From: Niveispirillum fermenti
Lineage (GTDB): Bacteria; Pseudomonadota; Alphaproteobacteria; Azospirillales; Azospirillaceae
DNA: 64,000 nt
Reading direction: 5' to 3'
Assembly (NCBI RefSeq): GCF_048066175.1
Contig: NZ_JBLTXA010000001.1
Span: forward strand, 62,001 to 126,000
Positions 1 through 8,584 of this stretch are shown here, piece after piece. Positions within the stretch are counted from its first letter, which is position 1, and each line of letters starts with the position of its first letter. Position numbers and translations under genes: made by a program. Under the pieces are notes generated by a model, which was given only the letters and a program-made list of their open reading frames with translations, searched no databases and was not told the origin of the DNA.

Positions 1-2351
1 GGGCGGGGAAGACGCTGGCCGGCTTCCTGCCCACCCTGATCGATCTGGCCGAACGCCCGCGCGAGGGGCTGCACACGCTCTATATCTCGCCCCTGAAGGC
101 GCTCGCCGTCGATATCCAGCGCAATCTGGAAGCGCCCATCGCCAGCCTTCGGCTGCCCATCCGGGCGGAGACGCGCACGGGCGACACGCCGGAGGCCAAG
201 CGTGCCCGGCAACGCGCACGACCGCCGCACATCCTGATGACCACGGTGGAAAGCCTGGCGCTCATGCTTTCATACCCCGAGGCGGCGGAGATTTTCCGGC
301 CCCTGCGTCGCATCGTGATCGATGAGCTGCATGCGCTGGCCGGCACCAAGCGGGGTGATCTGCTGGCCCTGGGGCTGGCACGCCTGTCGGGGCTGGCACC
401 ACACGCCCTGCGGGCCGGATTGTCGGCCACCGTGGCCGATCCCGACGCGCTGACAGCCTGGCTGTCGCCCACGGGTCGGCTGCATGATGATGAGGGTGAA
501 CTGGCGCCCGTGCGCGTGGTCCGCGGCCGGCCGGGCGCCCCGCCGCGGGTGGAAATCCTGGCCACCCGCGAGCATCTGCCCTGGGCCGGACATATGGCCC
601 TGCACGCCATGGCGGAAATATATGATCGCATCCGCCGTCACGGCGTCACGCTGGTCTTCGTGAACACCCGCGCCCAGGCCGAACTGGCGTTTCAGGAACT
701 GTGGCGCCTGAATGCCGACAACCTGCCCATCGCCCTGCACCATGGCAGTCTTGCCGTGGAACAGCGGCGCAAGGTGGAAGCGGCCATGGCGGCGGGCCGC
801 CTGCGGGCCGTGGTGGCCACGTCGTCGCTGGATCTGGGCATCGACTGGGCGGAAATCGATCTGGTGGTGCAGGTGGGTGCGCCCAAGGGCGTGTCCCGCC
901 TGTTGCAGCGCATCGGCCGCGCCAACCATCGGCTGGACGAGGCATCGCAGGCCCTGCTGGTGCCCGGCAACCGGTTCGAGGTCCTGGAATGCGCGGCGGC
1001 AGTCGCCGCCATCAAGGCCGGCACGCTGGATGGCGACCGCCCGCGTCCCGGCGCGCTGGACGTGCTGGCCCAGCACGTGACGGGCGTTGCCTGCTCTGCC
1101 CCGTTCAATGCTGATACGCTTTATGCCGAAGTGGTCCGGGCCGCGCCCTATGCCGATCTGTCGCGCGACGAATTCGATGATATATTCGATTTCGTGGCCC
1201 ATGGCGGCTACGCGCTGGCGGCCTATGAACGGTTCAAGCGACTGGTCCAGGACCCGGAAACGGGCCTGTGGCAGGCCGCCAGCGGCATGGTGCAACGGCA
1301 ATATCGCCTGAATGTCGGCACCATCGTGGAAGAGGTGATGCTGAATGTCCGGCTGAACCGGGGTGCCGTGCTGGGACGGGTGGAGGAATATTTCGTCAAC
1401 GGCCTGGTGCCGGGCGACAGTTTCGTGTTCGCCGGCCAATTGCTGAAATTCGTCGGGATTCGCGACAATGACGTGATCGTGGCCAAGGGTGGGGACGGCA
1501 CGCCCAAGGTGCCGGCCTATGCCGGCGGGCGGCTGCCGCTTTCCACCCACCTGGCCGACCGGGTACGCGCGCTTCTGGCCGACCCGGCCCATTGGGACGG
1601 GTTTCCCGATGCTGTACAGGAATGGCTGCGGCTGCAACAATACCGCTCCGTCCTGCCCGACCGGGCCGGGCTGCTGGTGGAAAGCTTTCCGCGGAACGGA
1701 AAGGAATATCTGGTCGCCTATTGCTTCGAGGGCCGCAACGCACATCAGACACTGGGCATGCTGCTGACCCGCCGGATGGAGCGGGCGGGCCTGCACCCGC
1801 TGGGCTTCGTGGCCACCGACTATGTGCTGGCCGTCTGGTCGCTGAAACCGGTGCAGGACCTGGAGGGGTTGTTCGACCAGGACATGCTGGGCGATGATCT
1901 GGAAGCATGGATGGAGGAATCATCCATGCTGAAGCGGCTGTTCCGCAATGTGGCCATCATCGCCGGCCTGATCGAACGACGTCACCCGGGACTGGAAAAG
2001 ACGGGACGGCAGGTGATGTTCAGCGCCGACCTGATCTATGACGTGTTGCGCCGGCACGAACCGGGCCATGTGCTGCTGCGGGCCACCCGGGCCGATGCGG
2101 CGGCCGGCCTGACCGATGTGCGCCGGGTGGCCGACATGCTGGCCCGTGTCCGGGGACATATACGCCATCGCCGGCTGGACCGCATTTCCCCGCTGGCGGT
2201 GCCCGTCATCCTGGAAATCGGGCGGGAACAGGTGCAGGGCAGCGCCATCGACGCCCTGCTGGACGAGGCCGTGAACGAGATCCTGGAAGAGGCCGTGCCC
2301 GAACTGGTCGCCCCCGGCCCGAACGGCCCCTTCCAGGGGCGCCTTCTATAG
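1..2351 (+). CDS. Lhr-like ligase-associated DEXH-box helicase (5' end missing)
   Basis: Superfamily 2 DNA helicase of the Lhr family, usually a partner of an ATP-dependent DNA ligase and exonuclease in bacterial DNA repair. The frame is open from the first bases, which encode AGKTLAGFL, the end of the Walker A motif, so only the N-terminus lies outside the window. Visible in order are the DELH box (about 321-332), the SATVAD motif III, the second RecA lobe with LVFVNTRAQAE, ATSSLDLGIDW and QRIGRANH (motif VI), and a long C-terminal Lhr region. The stop is at 2349-2351. The DELH box and long C-terminal region favour the ligase-associated subgroup over RecQ or RecG. The ligase partner would lie upstream and cannot be seen. 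Confidence 0.93.
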   Translation, partial: AGKTLAGFLPTLIDLAERPREGLHTLYISPLKALAVDIQRNLEAPIASLRLPIRAETRTGDTPEAKRARQRARPPHILMTTVESLALMLSYPEAAEIFRPLRRIVIDELHALAGTKRGDLLALGLARLSGLAPHALRAGLSATVADPDALTAWLSPTGRLHDDEGELAPVRVVRGRPGAPPRVEILATREHLPWAGHMALHAMAEIYDRIRRHGVTLVFVNTRAQAELAFQELWRLNADNLPIALHHGSLAVEQRRKVEAAMAAGRLRAVVATSSLDLGIDWAEIDLVVQVGAPKGVSRLLQRIGRANHRLDEASQALLVPGNRFEVLECAAAVAAIKAGTLDGDRPRPGALDVLAQHVTGVACSAPFNADTLYAEVVRAAPYADLSRDEFDDIFDFVAHGGYALAAYERFKRLVQDPETGLWQAASGMVQRQYRLNVGTIVEEVMLNVRLNRGAVLGRVEEYFVNGLVPGDSFVFAGQLLKFVGIRDNDVIVAKGGDGTPKVPAYAGGRLPLSTHLADRVRALLADPAHWDGFPDAVQEWLRLQQYRSVLPDRAGLLVESFPRNGKEYLVAYCFEGRNAHQTLGMLLTRRMERAGLHPLGFVATDYVLAVWSLKPVQDLEGLFDQDMLGDDLEAWMEESSMLKRLFRNVAIIAGLIERRHPGLEKTGRQVMFSADLIYDVLRRHEPGHVLLRATRADAAAGLTDVRRVADMLARVRGHIRHRRLDRISPLAVPVILEIGREQVQGSAIDALLDEAVNEILEEAVPELVAPGPNGPFQGRLL

Positions 2352-2517
2352 AGGCGGGGTGATGCGCATCACAGGTGATGCTGCGACCGCATAACTGTTC
2401 TGCACTTGAAATCTGCGCAGTGTGGCGACGATCACAGGCATAATTGCGGCAGTGCATCATAAAGGATCACATGAAGTGGCGCGATGGCGCCCTTTCCCGC
2501 ATGTGAAGAGAAAAGCG

Positions 2518-2889
2518 ATGAGATCGATACTGACACTCGGCGCCATTCTTCTGGCGACCGCCCTTTCCATTCCGGCCCAGGCCGCCCCGGCCGATGATCT
2601 GGCCGCCCGTATCGACCGCGCCTGCGTTGCGCCGCTGGCTACTCCCGGCAGCCTGTCACTGACAGACCATGCAAGGGCCGTGGAAAGCTTCGCCGGCCGT
2701 ACCGACGCCTACCAGAACTGCCTCTATGGCGAACTGAACCGCAACCGCGCGGCCCTGAGCCAGAGCGAGCAGGAAGTGATCGCCGCACGGCTGAGCCGTT
2801 CCAGCTACGCACTGCACGCCGCCCGCACGCAATATGCCTCCGCCCTGCGCGCCGCGCGCCTGCCGATGCAGGTGGCGGACAATTCCTGA
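2518..2889 (+). CDS. small secreted protein of unknown function
   Basis: Predicted 123-residue exported protein. The N-terminus MRSILTLGAILLATALSIPAQA is a typical Sec signal peptide with an AQA cleavage site, and the mature part is about 100 residues, helical and Ala/Arg-rich with two cysteines (RACVAP and YQNCLY) that could form a disulphide. An earlier in-frame start at 2422 would put about 30 charged residues before the signal, so the ATG at 2518 is preferred. It stands alone between the helicase and a terminator. I recognise no family. Confidence 0.7.
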   Translation: MRSILTLGAILLATALSIPAQAAPADDLAARIDRACVAPLATPGSLSLTDHARAVESFAGRTDAYQNCLYGELNRNRAALSQSEQEVIAARLSRSSYALHAARTQYASALRAARLPMQVADNS

Positions 2890-2941
2890 TCCTTTCCCAA
2901 TCAATCTCCTTTCCCCATCGATCCACCGGGGGGAATGTAAA

Positions 2942-2979
2942 GGCCGGGTCCCGCGACAGGACCCGGCCTTTTTTCTTTA
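2942..2979 (+). terminator. Rho-independent terminator
   Basis: A perfect 10-bp stem (GGCCGGGTCC at 2942-2951 with GGACCCGGCC at 2959-2968) and a 7-nt loop are followed by TTTTTTCTTT. It ends the small secreted-protein gene and lies just before the 3' end of the opposing ald gene. Confidence 0.9.
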
Positions 2980-3017
2980 TCGGCAAAGGGCGCCCAAGGG
3001 GCCACCCTTCTTCCGCG

Positions 3018-4127
3018 TCAGCCCAGCACGCTTTCAGCTGACACGACCCGGCCCAAATGCGCGATGCCGGCATGGGTCAGTTCGCCCTTGGCCACGTTCA
3101 GCCCGTTGCGCAGATGCACATCATCCTTCAGTGCCTGCACCCAGCCCTTGTCGGCCAGAGCCAGCACGAAGGGGGCCGTCGCGTTGTTCAGCGCGAAGGT
3201 GGATGTACGGGCGACAGCGCCCGGCATGTTGGCCACGCAATAATGGATCACGCCATCCACGACATAGGTGGGGTCGGCATGGGTGGTGGCGTGGCTGGTC
3301 TCGAAACAACCGCCCTGGTCGATGGCGACATCCACCAGCACGGCACCCTGCTTCATCCGCGCGACCAGATCGCGGCTGACCACCTTCGGCGCCTCCGCAC
3401 CCGGCACCAGCACGGCGCCGATCACCAGATCGGCCTCCAGCACGGCCTGCTCGATCGTGTCCACATTGGCATAGACGGTGTTCAGGCGGCGCCCGAACTG
3501 CTGGTCCAGCTGGCGCAACCGGTCCAGGGACTTGTCCAGCACCGTGACATGGGCTTCCAGGCCCATGGCCATACGGGCGGCATTGGTGCCGACCACGCCG
3601 CCACCGATGATGGCAACCTTGGCCGGGGGCGTGCCGGGCACGCCGCCCAGCAGAATGCCGATGCCGCCATAGGATTTCTCCAGGCAATGCGCGCCGGCCT
3701 GGATGGACATGCGCCCGGCCACCTCCGACATGGGCGCCAGCAGGGGCAGTCCGCCATTGCGGTCGGTCACGGTTTCATAAGCGATGCAGATCGCACCCGA
3801 CGCCTGCAACAGCTTGGTCTGTTCCGGATCGGGGGCGAGGTGCAGATAGGTGAACAGCACCTGACCGGGGCGCAGCATCCTGCATTCGCCTGGCTGCGGC
3901 TCCTTGACCTTCACGACCATGTCGGCGCGGGCGAATATCTCCTCTGCCGTGTCGACGATGCTGGCACCCGCGGCGACATACTGGTCATCGCTCAACCCGA
4001 TGGCGGCACCGGCATCCTTCTGCACGATCACCTGATGGCCGTGTACCACGAGCTGACGCACATTGCCGGGGATCAGCCCGACGCGATATTCGTGATTCTT
4101 GATCTCTTTGGGAACACCGATGAGCAT
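3018..4127 (-). CDS. ald: alanine dehydrogenase
   Basis: Catalyses NAD-dependent reversible oxidative deamination of L-alanine to pyruvate and ammonium in the cytosol. At 369 residues it has the usual family length and begins with the conserved MLIGVPKEIK. Lys75 (VKVKEP) and His96 (YLHLAP) match the known substrate-binding and catalytic residues, and the Rossmann motif is IIGGGVVGTNAA. The C-terminal NMPGAVARTST segment is also family-typical. It is divergent from an Lrp/AsnC-type gene, the arrangement seen when such a regulator controls ald (AldR-like). The 129-bp gap between them should hold the operator, but I could not define it. Confidence 0.97.
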   Translation of the reverse strand: MLIGVPKEIKNHEYRVGLIPGNVRQLVVHGHQVIVQKDAGAAIGLSDDQYVAAGASIVDTAEEIFARADMVVKVKEPQPGECRMLRPGQVLFTYLHLAPDPEQTKLLQASGAICIAYETVTDRNGGLPLLAPMSEVAGRMSIQAGAHCLEKSYGGIGILLGGVPGTPPAKVAIIGGGVVGTNAARMAMGLEAHVTVLDKSLDRLRQLDQQFGRRLNTVYANVDTIEQAVLEADLVIGAVLVPGAEAPKVVSRDLVARMKQGAVLVDVAIDQGGCFETSHATTHADPTYVVDGVIHYCVANMPGAVARTSTFALNNATAPFVLALADKGWVQALKDDVHLRNGLNVAKGELTHAGIAHLGRVVSAESVLG

Positions 4128-4256
4128 GGTTATTCTCCCTGTTCGGACGTGAAAAAAGAATACGCCCGAGGGCCGGTGAATGTCCTTGCAAAGACCGGTG
4201 CCGGCATGGCCCTATTTCGACGTTTCTTGCATGATTTTCCTGATACACGGTGGAAT

Positions 4257-4727
4257 ATGCGGCCAGCCGACCTGGATGCCATTGATCGTCGGATTTTAAT
4301 CGAGGTACAGGCCGATGGTCGCGTCTCCGTCGCGGACCTGGCCGACCGGGTCGGGCTGTCCCCGTCGGCCTGCCATCGCCGGTTGAAGAAACTTGAGGAT
4401 GAAGGGGTGATCGAAGGTTATGTCGCCCTGGTCAGCCCGGCCGCCCTGGGGCGCGGCACATCCGTTTTCGTGCAGATCACGCTGGACCGGCAGCAGGACC
4501 AGGACTTGCGCGCCTTCGAGGCCAAGGTGATGGAATGCCCGGAGGTGATGGAATGCTATCTGATGGCGGGGGATGCGGATTTCATGCTGCGTGTCGTCGT
4601 GGCCGACGGCAGCGATTATGAACGGCTGCACACGCAGACGCTGACCCGGCTGCCCGGTGTGGCGCGGGTGCGATCCAGCTTCACCCTGCGCACGGTGGCC
4701 AAGCGGACCACCGTGCCGATGCGATAG
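4257..4727 (+). CDS. Lrp/AsnC-family transcriptional regulator, probable ald regulator
   Basis: 156-residue feast/famine regulator. The N-terminal winged HTH reads LDAIDRRILIEVQADGR, then VADLADRVGLSPSACHRRLKKLE. A C-terminal RAM (AsnC ligand-binding) domain follows, with CYLMAGDADFMLRVVV. The ATG at 4257 places the start at the usual distance before the DAIDRRIL helix, although the frame is open far upstream and no strong ribosome site is seen. It is divergent from ald, so alanine-responsive control of ald is the natural inference. Confidence 0.9.
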   Translation: MRPADLDAIDRRILIEVQADGRVSVADLADRVGLSPSACHRRLKKLEDEGVIEGYVALVSPAALGRGTSVFVQITLDRQQDQDLRAFEAKVMECPEVMECYLMAGDADFMLRVVVADGSDYERLHTQTLTRLPGVARVRSSFTLRTVAKRTTVPMR

Positions 4728-4790
4728 AAACGGCCTGCCGCAACCCTGCCCCCCCCGAACCAATGCACCATGGAAACAGTAGGTAACGAT

Positions 4791-5210
4791 ATGCAAATCC
4801 GCGTCGGCTGTGGCGCCTTCATCCAGGATGATCAGGGACGCCTGCTGCTGGTCAGGCGCCGCCGGAAGCCGGAGGCCGACCATTGGGGGCTGCCGGGTGG
4901 CAAGGTGGATTTCCTGGAACGGGTGCCCGACACGATCGTGCGGGAAATCCGGGAAGAACTGGACGTTGATATCGCGTTGACCGGCCTTCTGTGCGTCGTC
5001 GACCAGATCGACCCGGCAGGCCCCAGCCACTGGGTCAACCCCGTCCACCGGGCGCGGATCATCCGGGGGGCGCCCCGCGTGATGGAACCCGATGCGCTGG
5101 CGGACTGGGGCTGGTTCCATCCGGATGCCCTGCCCGGGCCGCTCACGCTGTCCACGCGCGTGGCGGTGGCGGCGGCCCGCGATGACGGGACGGCCGGTCA
5201 CGACGACTGA
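4791..5210 (+). CDS. Nudix hydrolase
   Basis: 139-residue pyrophosphohydrolase of a nucleoside-diphosphate derivative; the substrate cannot be told from sequence. The full Nudix box is present: GGKVDFLE, then seven residues, then REIREELDV, giving the metal-binding REXXEE. The start MQIRVGCGAFIQDD at 4791 is preceded by an AGGT at suitable spacing; an upstream ATG at 4770 adds seven residues and lacks a ribosome site. It ends just before a palindromic repeat that separates it from the converging ArsC-like gene. Confidence 0.9.
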   Translation: MQIRVGCGAFIQDDQGRLLLVRRRRKPEADHWGLPGGKVDFLERVPDTIVREIREELDVDIALTGLLCVVDQIDPAGPSHWVNPVHRARIIRGAPRVMEPDALADWGWFHPDALPGPLTLSTRVAVAAARDDGTAGHDD

Positions 5211-5231
5211 ATCCGCGCAACTCATACTATT

Positions 5232-5256
5232 TTGCGATGAGTTCTACTCATCGCAA
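5232..5256. repeat. palindromic repeat, short copy
   Basis: A perfect 11-bp inverted repeat (TTGCGATGAGT / ACTCATCGCAA) around the loop TCT sits in the short gap between converging genes. The same palindrome, with a longer 15-bp stem, recurs at 58751-58783. It lacks a long T-tract, so it is better described as a dispersed REP-like palindrome than a standard terminator, though it may stop transcription from both sides. Confidence 0.75.
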
Positions 5257-5263
5257 GGTGATA

Positions 5264-5617
5264 TCAGAACGCCTGTTCGTACTGGTCAGGCTTGAAGCCC
5301 ACCAGCAGCCGGCCGTCGCCCAAATCCAACACCGGGCGCTTGATCATGCTGGGCTGGTCCAGCATCAGCGCGATGGCCTTTGCCTGATCGATATCCTGCC
5401 GGGCGGCGTCGGGCAGCTTGCGGAAGGTCGTGCCGGCGCGGTTCAGCAGAACCTCCCACCCGACCTGCGATGCCCAGGCCGACAGCCGTTCATGATCGAT
5501 GCCCGACTGCTTGTAATCATGAAAGCGGTAGGCGACCCCCCGGGCGTCCAGCCAGGTCCGGGCCTTCTTCATCGTGTCGCAGTTCTTGATGCCATAGATC
5601 GTGACGTCGCCCGGCAT
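5264..5617 (-). CDS. ArsC/Spx-type protein (YffB-like)
   Basis: 117-residue protein of the arsenate reductase/Spx thioredoxin-like fold. The start MPGDVTIYGIKNCDTMKKA gives the family N-terminus with a single CxxM-type cysteine. The central region NRAGTTFRKLP and the MIKRPVLD segment are shared by YffB and ArsC. No arsenic genes surround it, so glutathione-dependent reductase of unknown substrate is the safer call. A start 24 bases upstream is possible but extends past the family N-terminus. Confidence 0.88.
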   Translation of the reverse strand: MPGDVTIYGIKNCDTMKKARTWLDARGVAYRFHDYKQSGIDHERLSAWASQVGWEVLLNRAGTTFRKLPDAARQDIDQAKAIALMLDQPSMIKRPVLDLGDGRLLVGFKPDQYEQAF

Positions 5618-5697
5618 GGGTCTTCTTCCTGTCTGGTTCATTGCTGTACGGGATTGCCGGCACGGGGCTTCCGGGCCCGCCGGCTGCGCGCCCTCTC

Positions 5698-6333
5698 CTA
5701 CCCCGCCAGTTCGTCCCTGGCCAGATCGAGCATGGGTAGAAAGGCCGTGTGTTCCTGGGCGCCGGACAGGGCATAGCGCCGGTCGAAGATATAGCAGGGA
5801 ACGGCCTGCACCCCGAGTTGCCGCGCCTGGCTGTCGCTGCCGCGCACGGCGGCGACATCGCCGTCACCTGCCAGATAATCGGCGACGGCATCACCATCCA
5901 GCCCGTTTTCGCTGGCGATGACGCGCAGTTCATCCCTGTCGCCAATGTCCCTGCCCTGCTGGAAATGCGCATGGAACAGGGCCAGGGTAAGGTTCGTCGC
6001 CTTGCCGAACCGCTCGGCAAAGCGGACCAGCCGGTGGGCCTGCAAAGTGCTGGGTATGCGCTTGACCAGATCCAGGCGCAGGGACAGGCCATCGCGCGCC
6101 GCCGCCTGTTCAACCACGGCACTCATCTGCCGCGCCCGCTCGACGCCACCGAACTTCGCCGTGAAATACAGGTCGCGGGACATGCCGGATGGCGGCAGGT
6201 CGGGGTTCAACTGGAACGGCATCCAGCGGATGTCCACGCGCACGCCCGGCCTTTCCGCCAACGCACGATCCAGCCGGACGGTGCCCAGAAAACACCAGGG
6301 ACAGACAAGGTCGGAATAGATTTCGATCAGCAT
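5698..6333 (-). CDS. DsbA-family (FrnE-like) thiol oxidoreductase
   Basis: 211-residue thioredoxin-fold protein with the active site CPWC near the N-terminus (IYSDLVCPWCFLG), the FrnE/2-hydroxychromene-2-carboxylate isomerase-like layout with a long helical insertion, and the cis-Pro loop GVQAVPCYIFD. No signal peptide is seen with the ATG at 6333, so a cytosolic disulphide oxidoreductase or isomerase is likely. It lies upstream of the YffB-like gene on the same strand with an 80-bp gap, so a shared redox role is plausible. Confidence 0.9.
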   Translation of the reverse strand: MLIEIYSDLVCPWCFLGTVRLDRALAERPGVRVDIRWMPFQLNPDLPPSGMSRDLYFTAKFGGVERARQMSAVVEQAAARDGLSLRLDLVKRIPSTLQAHRLVRFAERFGKATNLTLALFHAHFQQGRDIGDRDELRVIASENGLDGDAVADYLAGDGDVAAVRGSDSQARQLGVQAVPCYIFDRRYALSGAQEHTAFLPMLDLARDELAG

Positions 6334-6489
6334 CGGGATAACCGCCCCTTCCAGATGGCCCAGCATAGGATACAAGGCCGCCCCCGGCGAGGGGGGATGG
6401 CCATGCGCATGGGAGATAACTTGCGCCACCCGCCGCCGGCGATCATGATGCACGTGACAGTTTCATGACATCCGAGGGGCGGATAACGG

Positions 6490-7239
6490 ATGGGGCAGAA
6501 AGGCATGATCGCGCCGCAGGTGGCCGCCTGTTTCGTCAGCCATGCCACGATCCTTCTGGCGGTCAACCTCGCGCACGACCCTGATCCCGTGCTGGCCCGA
6601 CACCTGCCGGCAACCATTCCGCCGGCCGAGGACCTGCTGGATGAACGGGTGCTGATCGATCAGGTGATCCGCGCGCCCCAGGGCGACAAGAGGCTGGACG
6701 GCACGCTGGCATGGCTGGAACAGGTCTGGTTCACGATGACCGACCAGGCATCGCTGCACCCTCTGGTCCTGTGTGAACTGGATAGGCGCCGCGATACACC
6801 GGTGATCTTCGAACTGGATGGCGACATGGCGCGCGCCGCGGACATGCTGCATCATCTGGCGCGGCAATGCCGGGGCTTATGCGATGTGACAGGCCTGACG
6901 GAGGTGTCTGACCTGGCGCGGCAATGGCTGGTGGATCGCCGGCAGGAAAGGCTTTCGCACCTGGCGCAGCAATGCCGCTTCCTTCTGGAGAAGGGGGAGG
7001 AACAGGATGGCGAAAGGCCGTCGGCCGAACTGCTGCGCCGTATCCTGCTGCTGGCCCTGGAAGGCACGATGCCGGCCGCCGACTATCTGGCCCTGCATGT
7101 CGGCCCCCAGGCCGGGGGCCGGTGGGACATGGCGGAACTGACGCGGCTGGTGCGCCGACGTTACCCGCTGCTGCGCCGGGCGGATGTGGAGGCCATGGCC
7201 GCAGCCCTGCCGCCAGCCCGGCACAGCGCGGTGGCCTGA
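6490..7239 (+). CDS. protein of unknown function
   Basis: 249-residue protein I do not recognise. It has no signal peptide or transmembrane stretch. The sequence is leucine/arginine-rich and mostly helical, with segments such as MLHHLARQCRGLCD and LARQWLVDRRQERL. Codon use is that of the surrounding chromosome. It is a stand-alone gene, divergent from the FrnE-like gene and followed by a non-coding repeat. Confidence 0.65.
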   Translation: MGQKGMIAPQVAACFVSHATILLAVNLAHDPDPVLARHLPATIPPAEDLLDERVLIDQVIRAPQGDKRLDGTLAWLEQVWFTMTDQASLHPLVLCELDRRRDTPVIFELDGDMARAADMLHHLARQCRGLCDVTGLTEVSDLARQWLVDRRQERLSHLAQQCRFLLEKGEEQDGERPSAELLRRILLLALEGTMPAADYLALHVGPQAGGRWDMAELTRLVRRRYPLLRRADVEAMAAALPPARHSAVA

Positions 7240-7522
7240 CCCATTCCATTCCGGCGCACTGGCACCTCCATGCCCCCTCTGGCCCCCCGCAACAATCCCC
7301 AACTGGCCTTGAAGCGCCGGCCCCGATGCCGTTTGCTGCCGAACTGGAACGGCTTTCCTTGGACTGCAAACCGATCCGGCGGCGACTGCCACAGCGCCGC
7401 TCGTGCGGCGTCGCCAAGCCAACGGATGTTGGCGCCGGCATTTGAGGGCGGTGATCAGAGCCAACAGGTTCTGGTCAGCGGAAATAAGCTCTGGAAAGCC
7501 AACGGAAGCGGAGGGAGACGAA
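7240..7522. other. intergenic region carrying a dispersed repeat
   Basis: About 280 bp without a gene. Its middle part (7375-7436) matches, in inverse orientation, 58688-58749. The end holds the ribosome site of the downstream TTG-start gene. I see no clear promoter. Confidence 0.55.
7375..7436 (+). repeat. dispersed repeat, copy A
   Basis: About 62 nt matching 58688-58749 on the other strand. The core 7397-7436 differs from its partner at only one of 40 positions, and the flank has about four more differences. Read forward it could encode RSCGVAKPTDVGA, as does the partner with N for D, but no convincing gene contains either copy. It looks like the remnant of a small mobile or REP-type element. 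Confidence 0.7.
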
Positions 7523-8488
7523 TTGCACAGGTTCGAAAAATGGGTGCGCCTGACATCACTGGCCGTCGGCATGATGGCTTCCTCCCTGCCAGTCCTCGCG
7601 GCAAAGGTGGATAGCGTCAAGCTCATGCAGAGCCGCGAGGCCGTCTCGGTCCAGGTCACCGACCTGTCACCGCGCTTCCTTGACTTCCACGGAGCGGCAG
7701 CGGGGCTGGATGGCGAGACACGCTGGGCCCTGTGGCAGGAAAGGTACGGTTTCGCTGCCATTCCGCCGACGCCGGAGGGGATGGCCATCGCACGGCGGCT
7801 GCTGGACGAAGCATGGAACCGTTATCCGGAAGCCATGCCCGCGATCCGGGCCGGCGCCGCCGGGATGAAGCCGTCACCGCTCGACATCCTGCTGGAAGTG
7901 ACGCGCCTGTTTGATTGGCACGACCCCGTCCGTGTGGATGTCGTCGCCTTCGTCGGCGGATTCGAGGCCAACGCCTTCACCGCGGCCCGCAATGGCATCG
8001 CAATGGTGGCCATCCCGCTGGAGATCGATGGCGGGCAGCGTGATCTTCTGCTTCTGCACGAAATGACGCACGCCGCCCAGATCGCCATGGGCGTCATGTC
8101 CGGTGGCTGGGAGCGGGAGGTCGGGGTCACCGTCCTGACCGAGGGGCTGGCCTGCATGACCGTGAAACAATTGCGGCCAGGGCGGAAGGATGAGGATTAC
8201 GTCGCCCATCGGCCCGGCTGGTATGACGAGGCGATGGCGAAGGCGCCCGCCATCCTGCGCGGCATCCGCGGCGCCCTTTCCGACAAGGACAGCGACAGCG
8301 TTTTCCGCTTCACCATGGGGACCGGCACGACGGGCACGGAGCGGGAGGCCTATATCGCCGGCTGGCTGGTCGTGAACCGGCTGCTGGCCGACGGCTGGAC
8401 CTTCCCCCGTCTGGCCCGCGTTCCGGAAGCGGAAATGAGTGCGCTGGTCGCCGCCACGATCGACATGATCCTGGCGGATACGAACTGA
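7523..8488 (+). CDS. secreted putative zinc metalloprotease (HEMTH motif), TTG start
   Basis: 321-residue exported protein. The chosen start is TTG at 7523, placed about six bases after a strong GGAGGGAG. It gives a good signal peptide (HRFEKWVRLTSLAVGMMASSLPVLA), whereas upstream starts would bury it. The mature protein contains LLLHEMTHAAQ, an HExxH zinc motif, and about 23 residues later a conserved-looking TEGLACM glutamate that could be the third ligand, as in gluzincin-like and DUF2268-type proteases. Function as a periplasmic protease is inference from the motif. It stands alone. Confidence 0.7.
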   Translation: MHRFEKWVRLTSLAVGMMASSLPVLAAKVDSVKLMQSREAVSVQVTDLSPRFLDFHGAAAGLDGETRWALWQERYGFAAIPPTPEGMAIARRLLDEAWNRYPEAMPAIRAGAAGMKPSPLDILLEVTRLFDWHDPVRVDVVAFVGGFEANAFTAARNGIAMVAIPLEIDGGQRDLLLLHEMTHAAQIAMGVMSGGWEREVGVTVLTEGLACMTVKQLRPGRKDEDYVAHRPGWYDEAMAKAPAILRGIRGALSDKDSDSVFRFTMGTGTTGTEREAYIAGWLVVNRLLADGWTFPRLARVPEAEMSALVAATIDMILADTN

Positions 8489-8584
8489 GAATGGCAAAGA
8501 CCGTCCCGCGGCCGCCCCCTGTCATTCGACAGGCGATGGCAGCGGGCCAGTCGCCGTTGCTGATCTTATCGTGGTTTAGGTGAT

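Noticed and set aside
270..1796. Long open frame antisense to the helicase gene
   Set aside because: GC-rich codon bias leaves antisense frames open; the protein is His/Gln-rich low complexity and the sense strand has clear helicase motifs.
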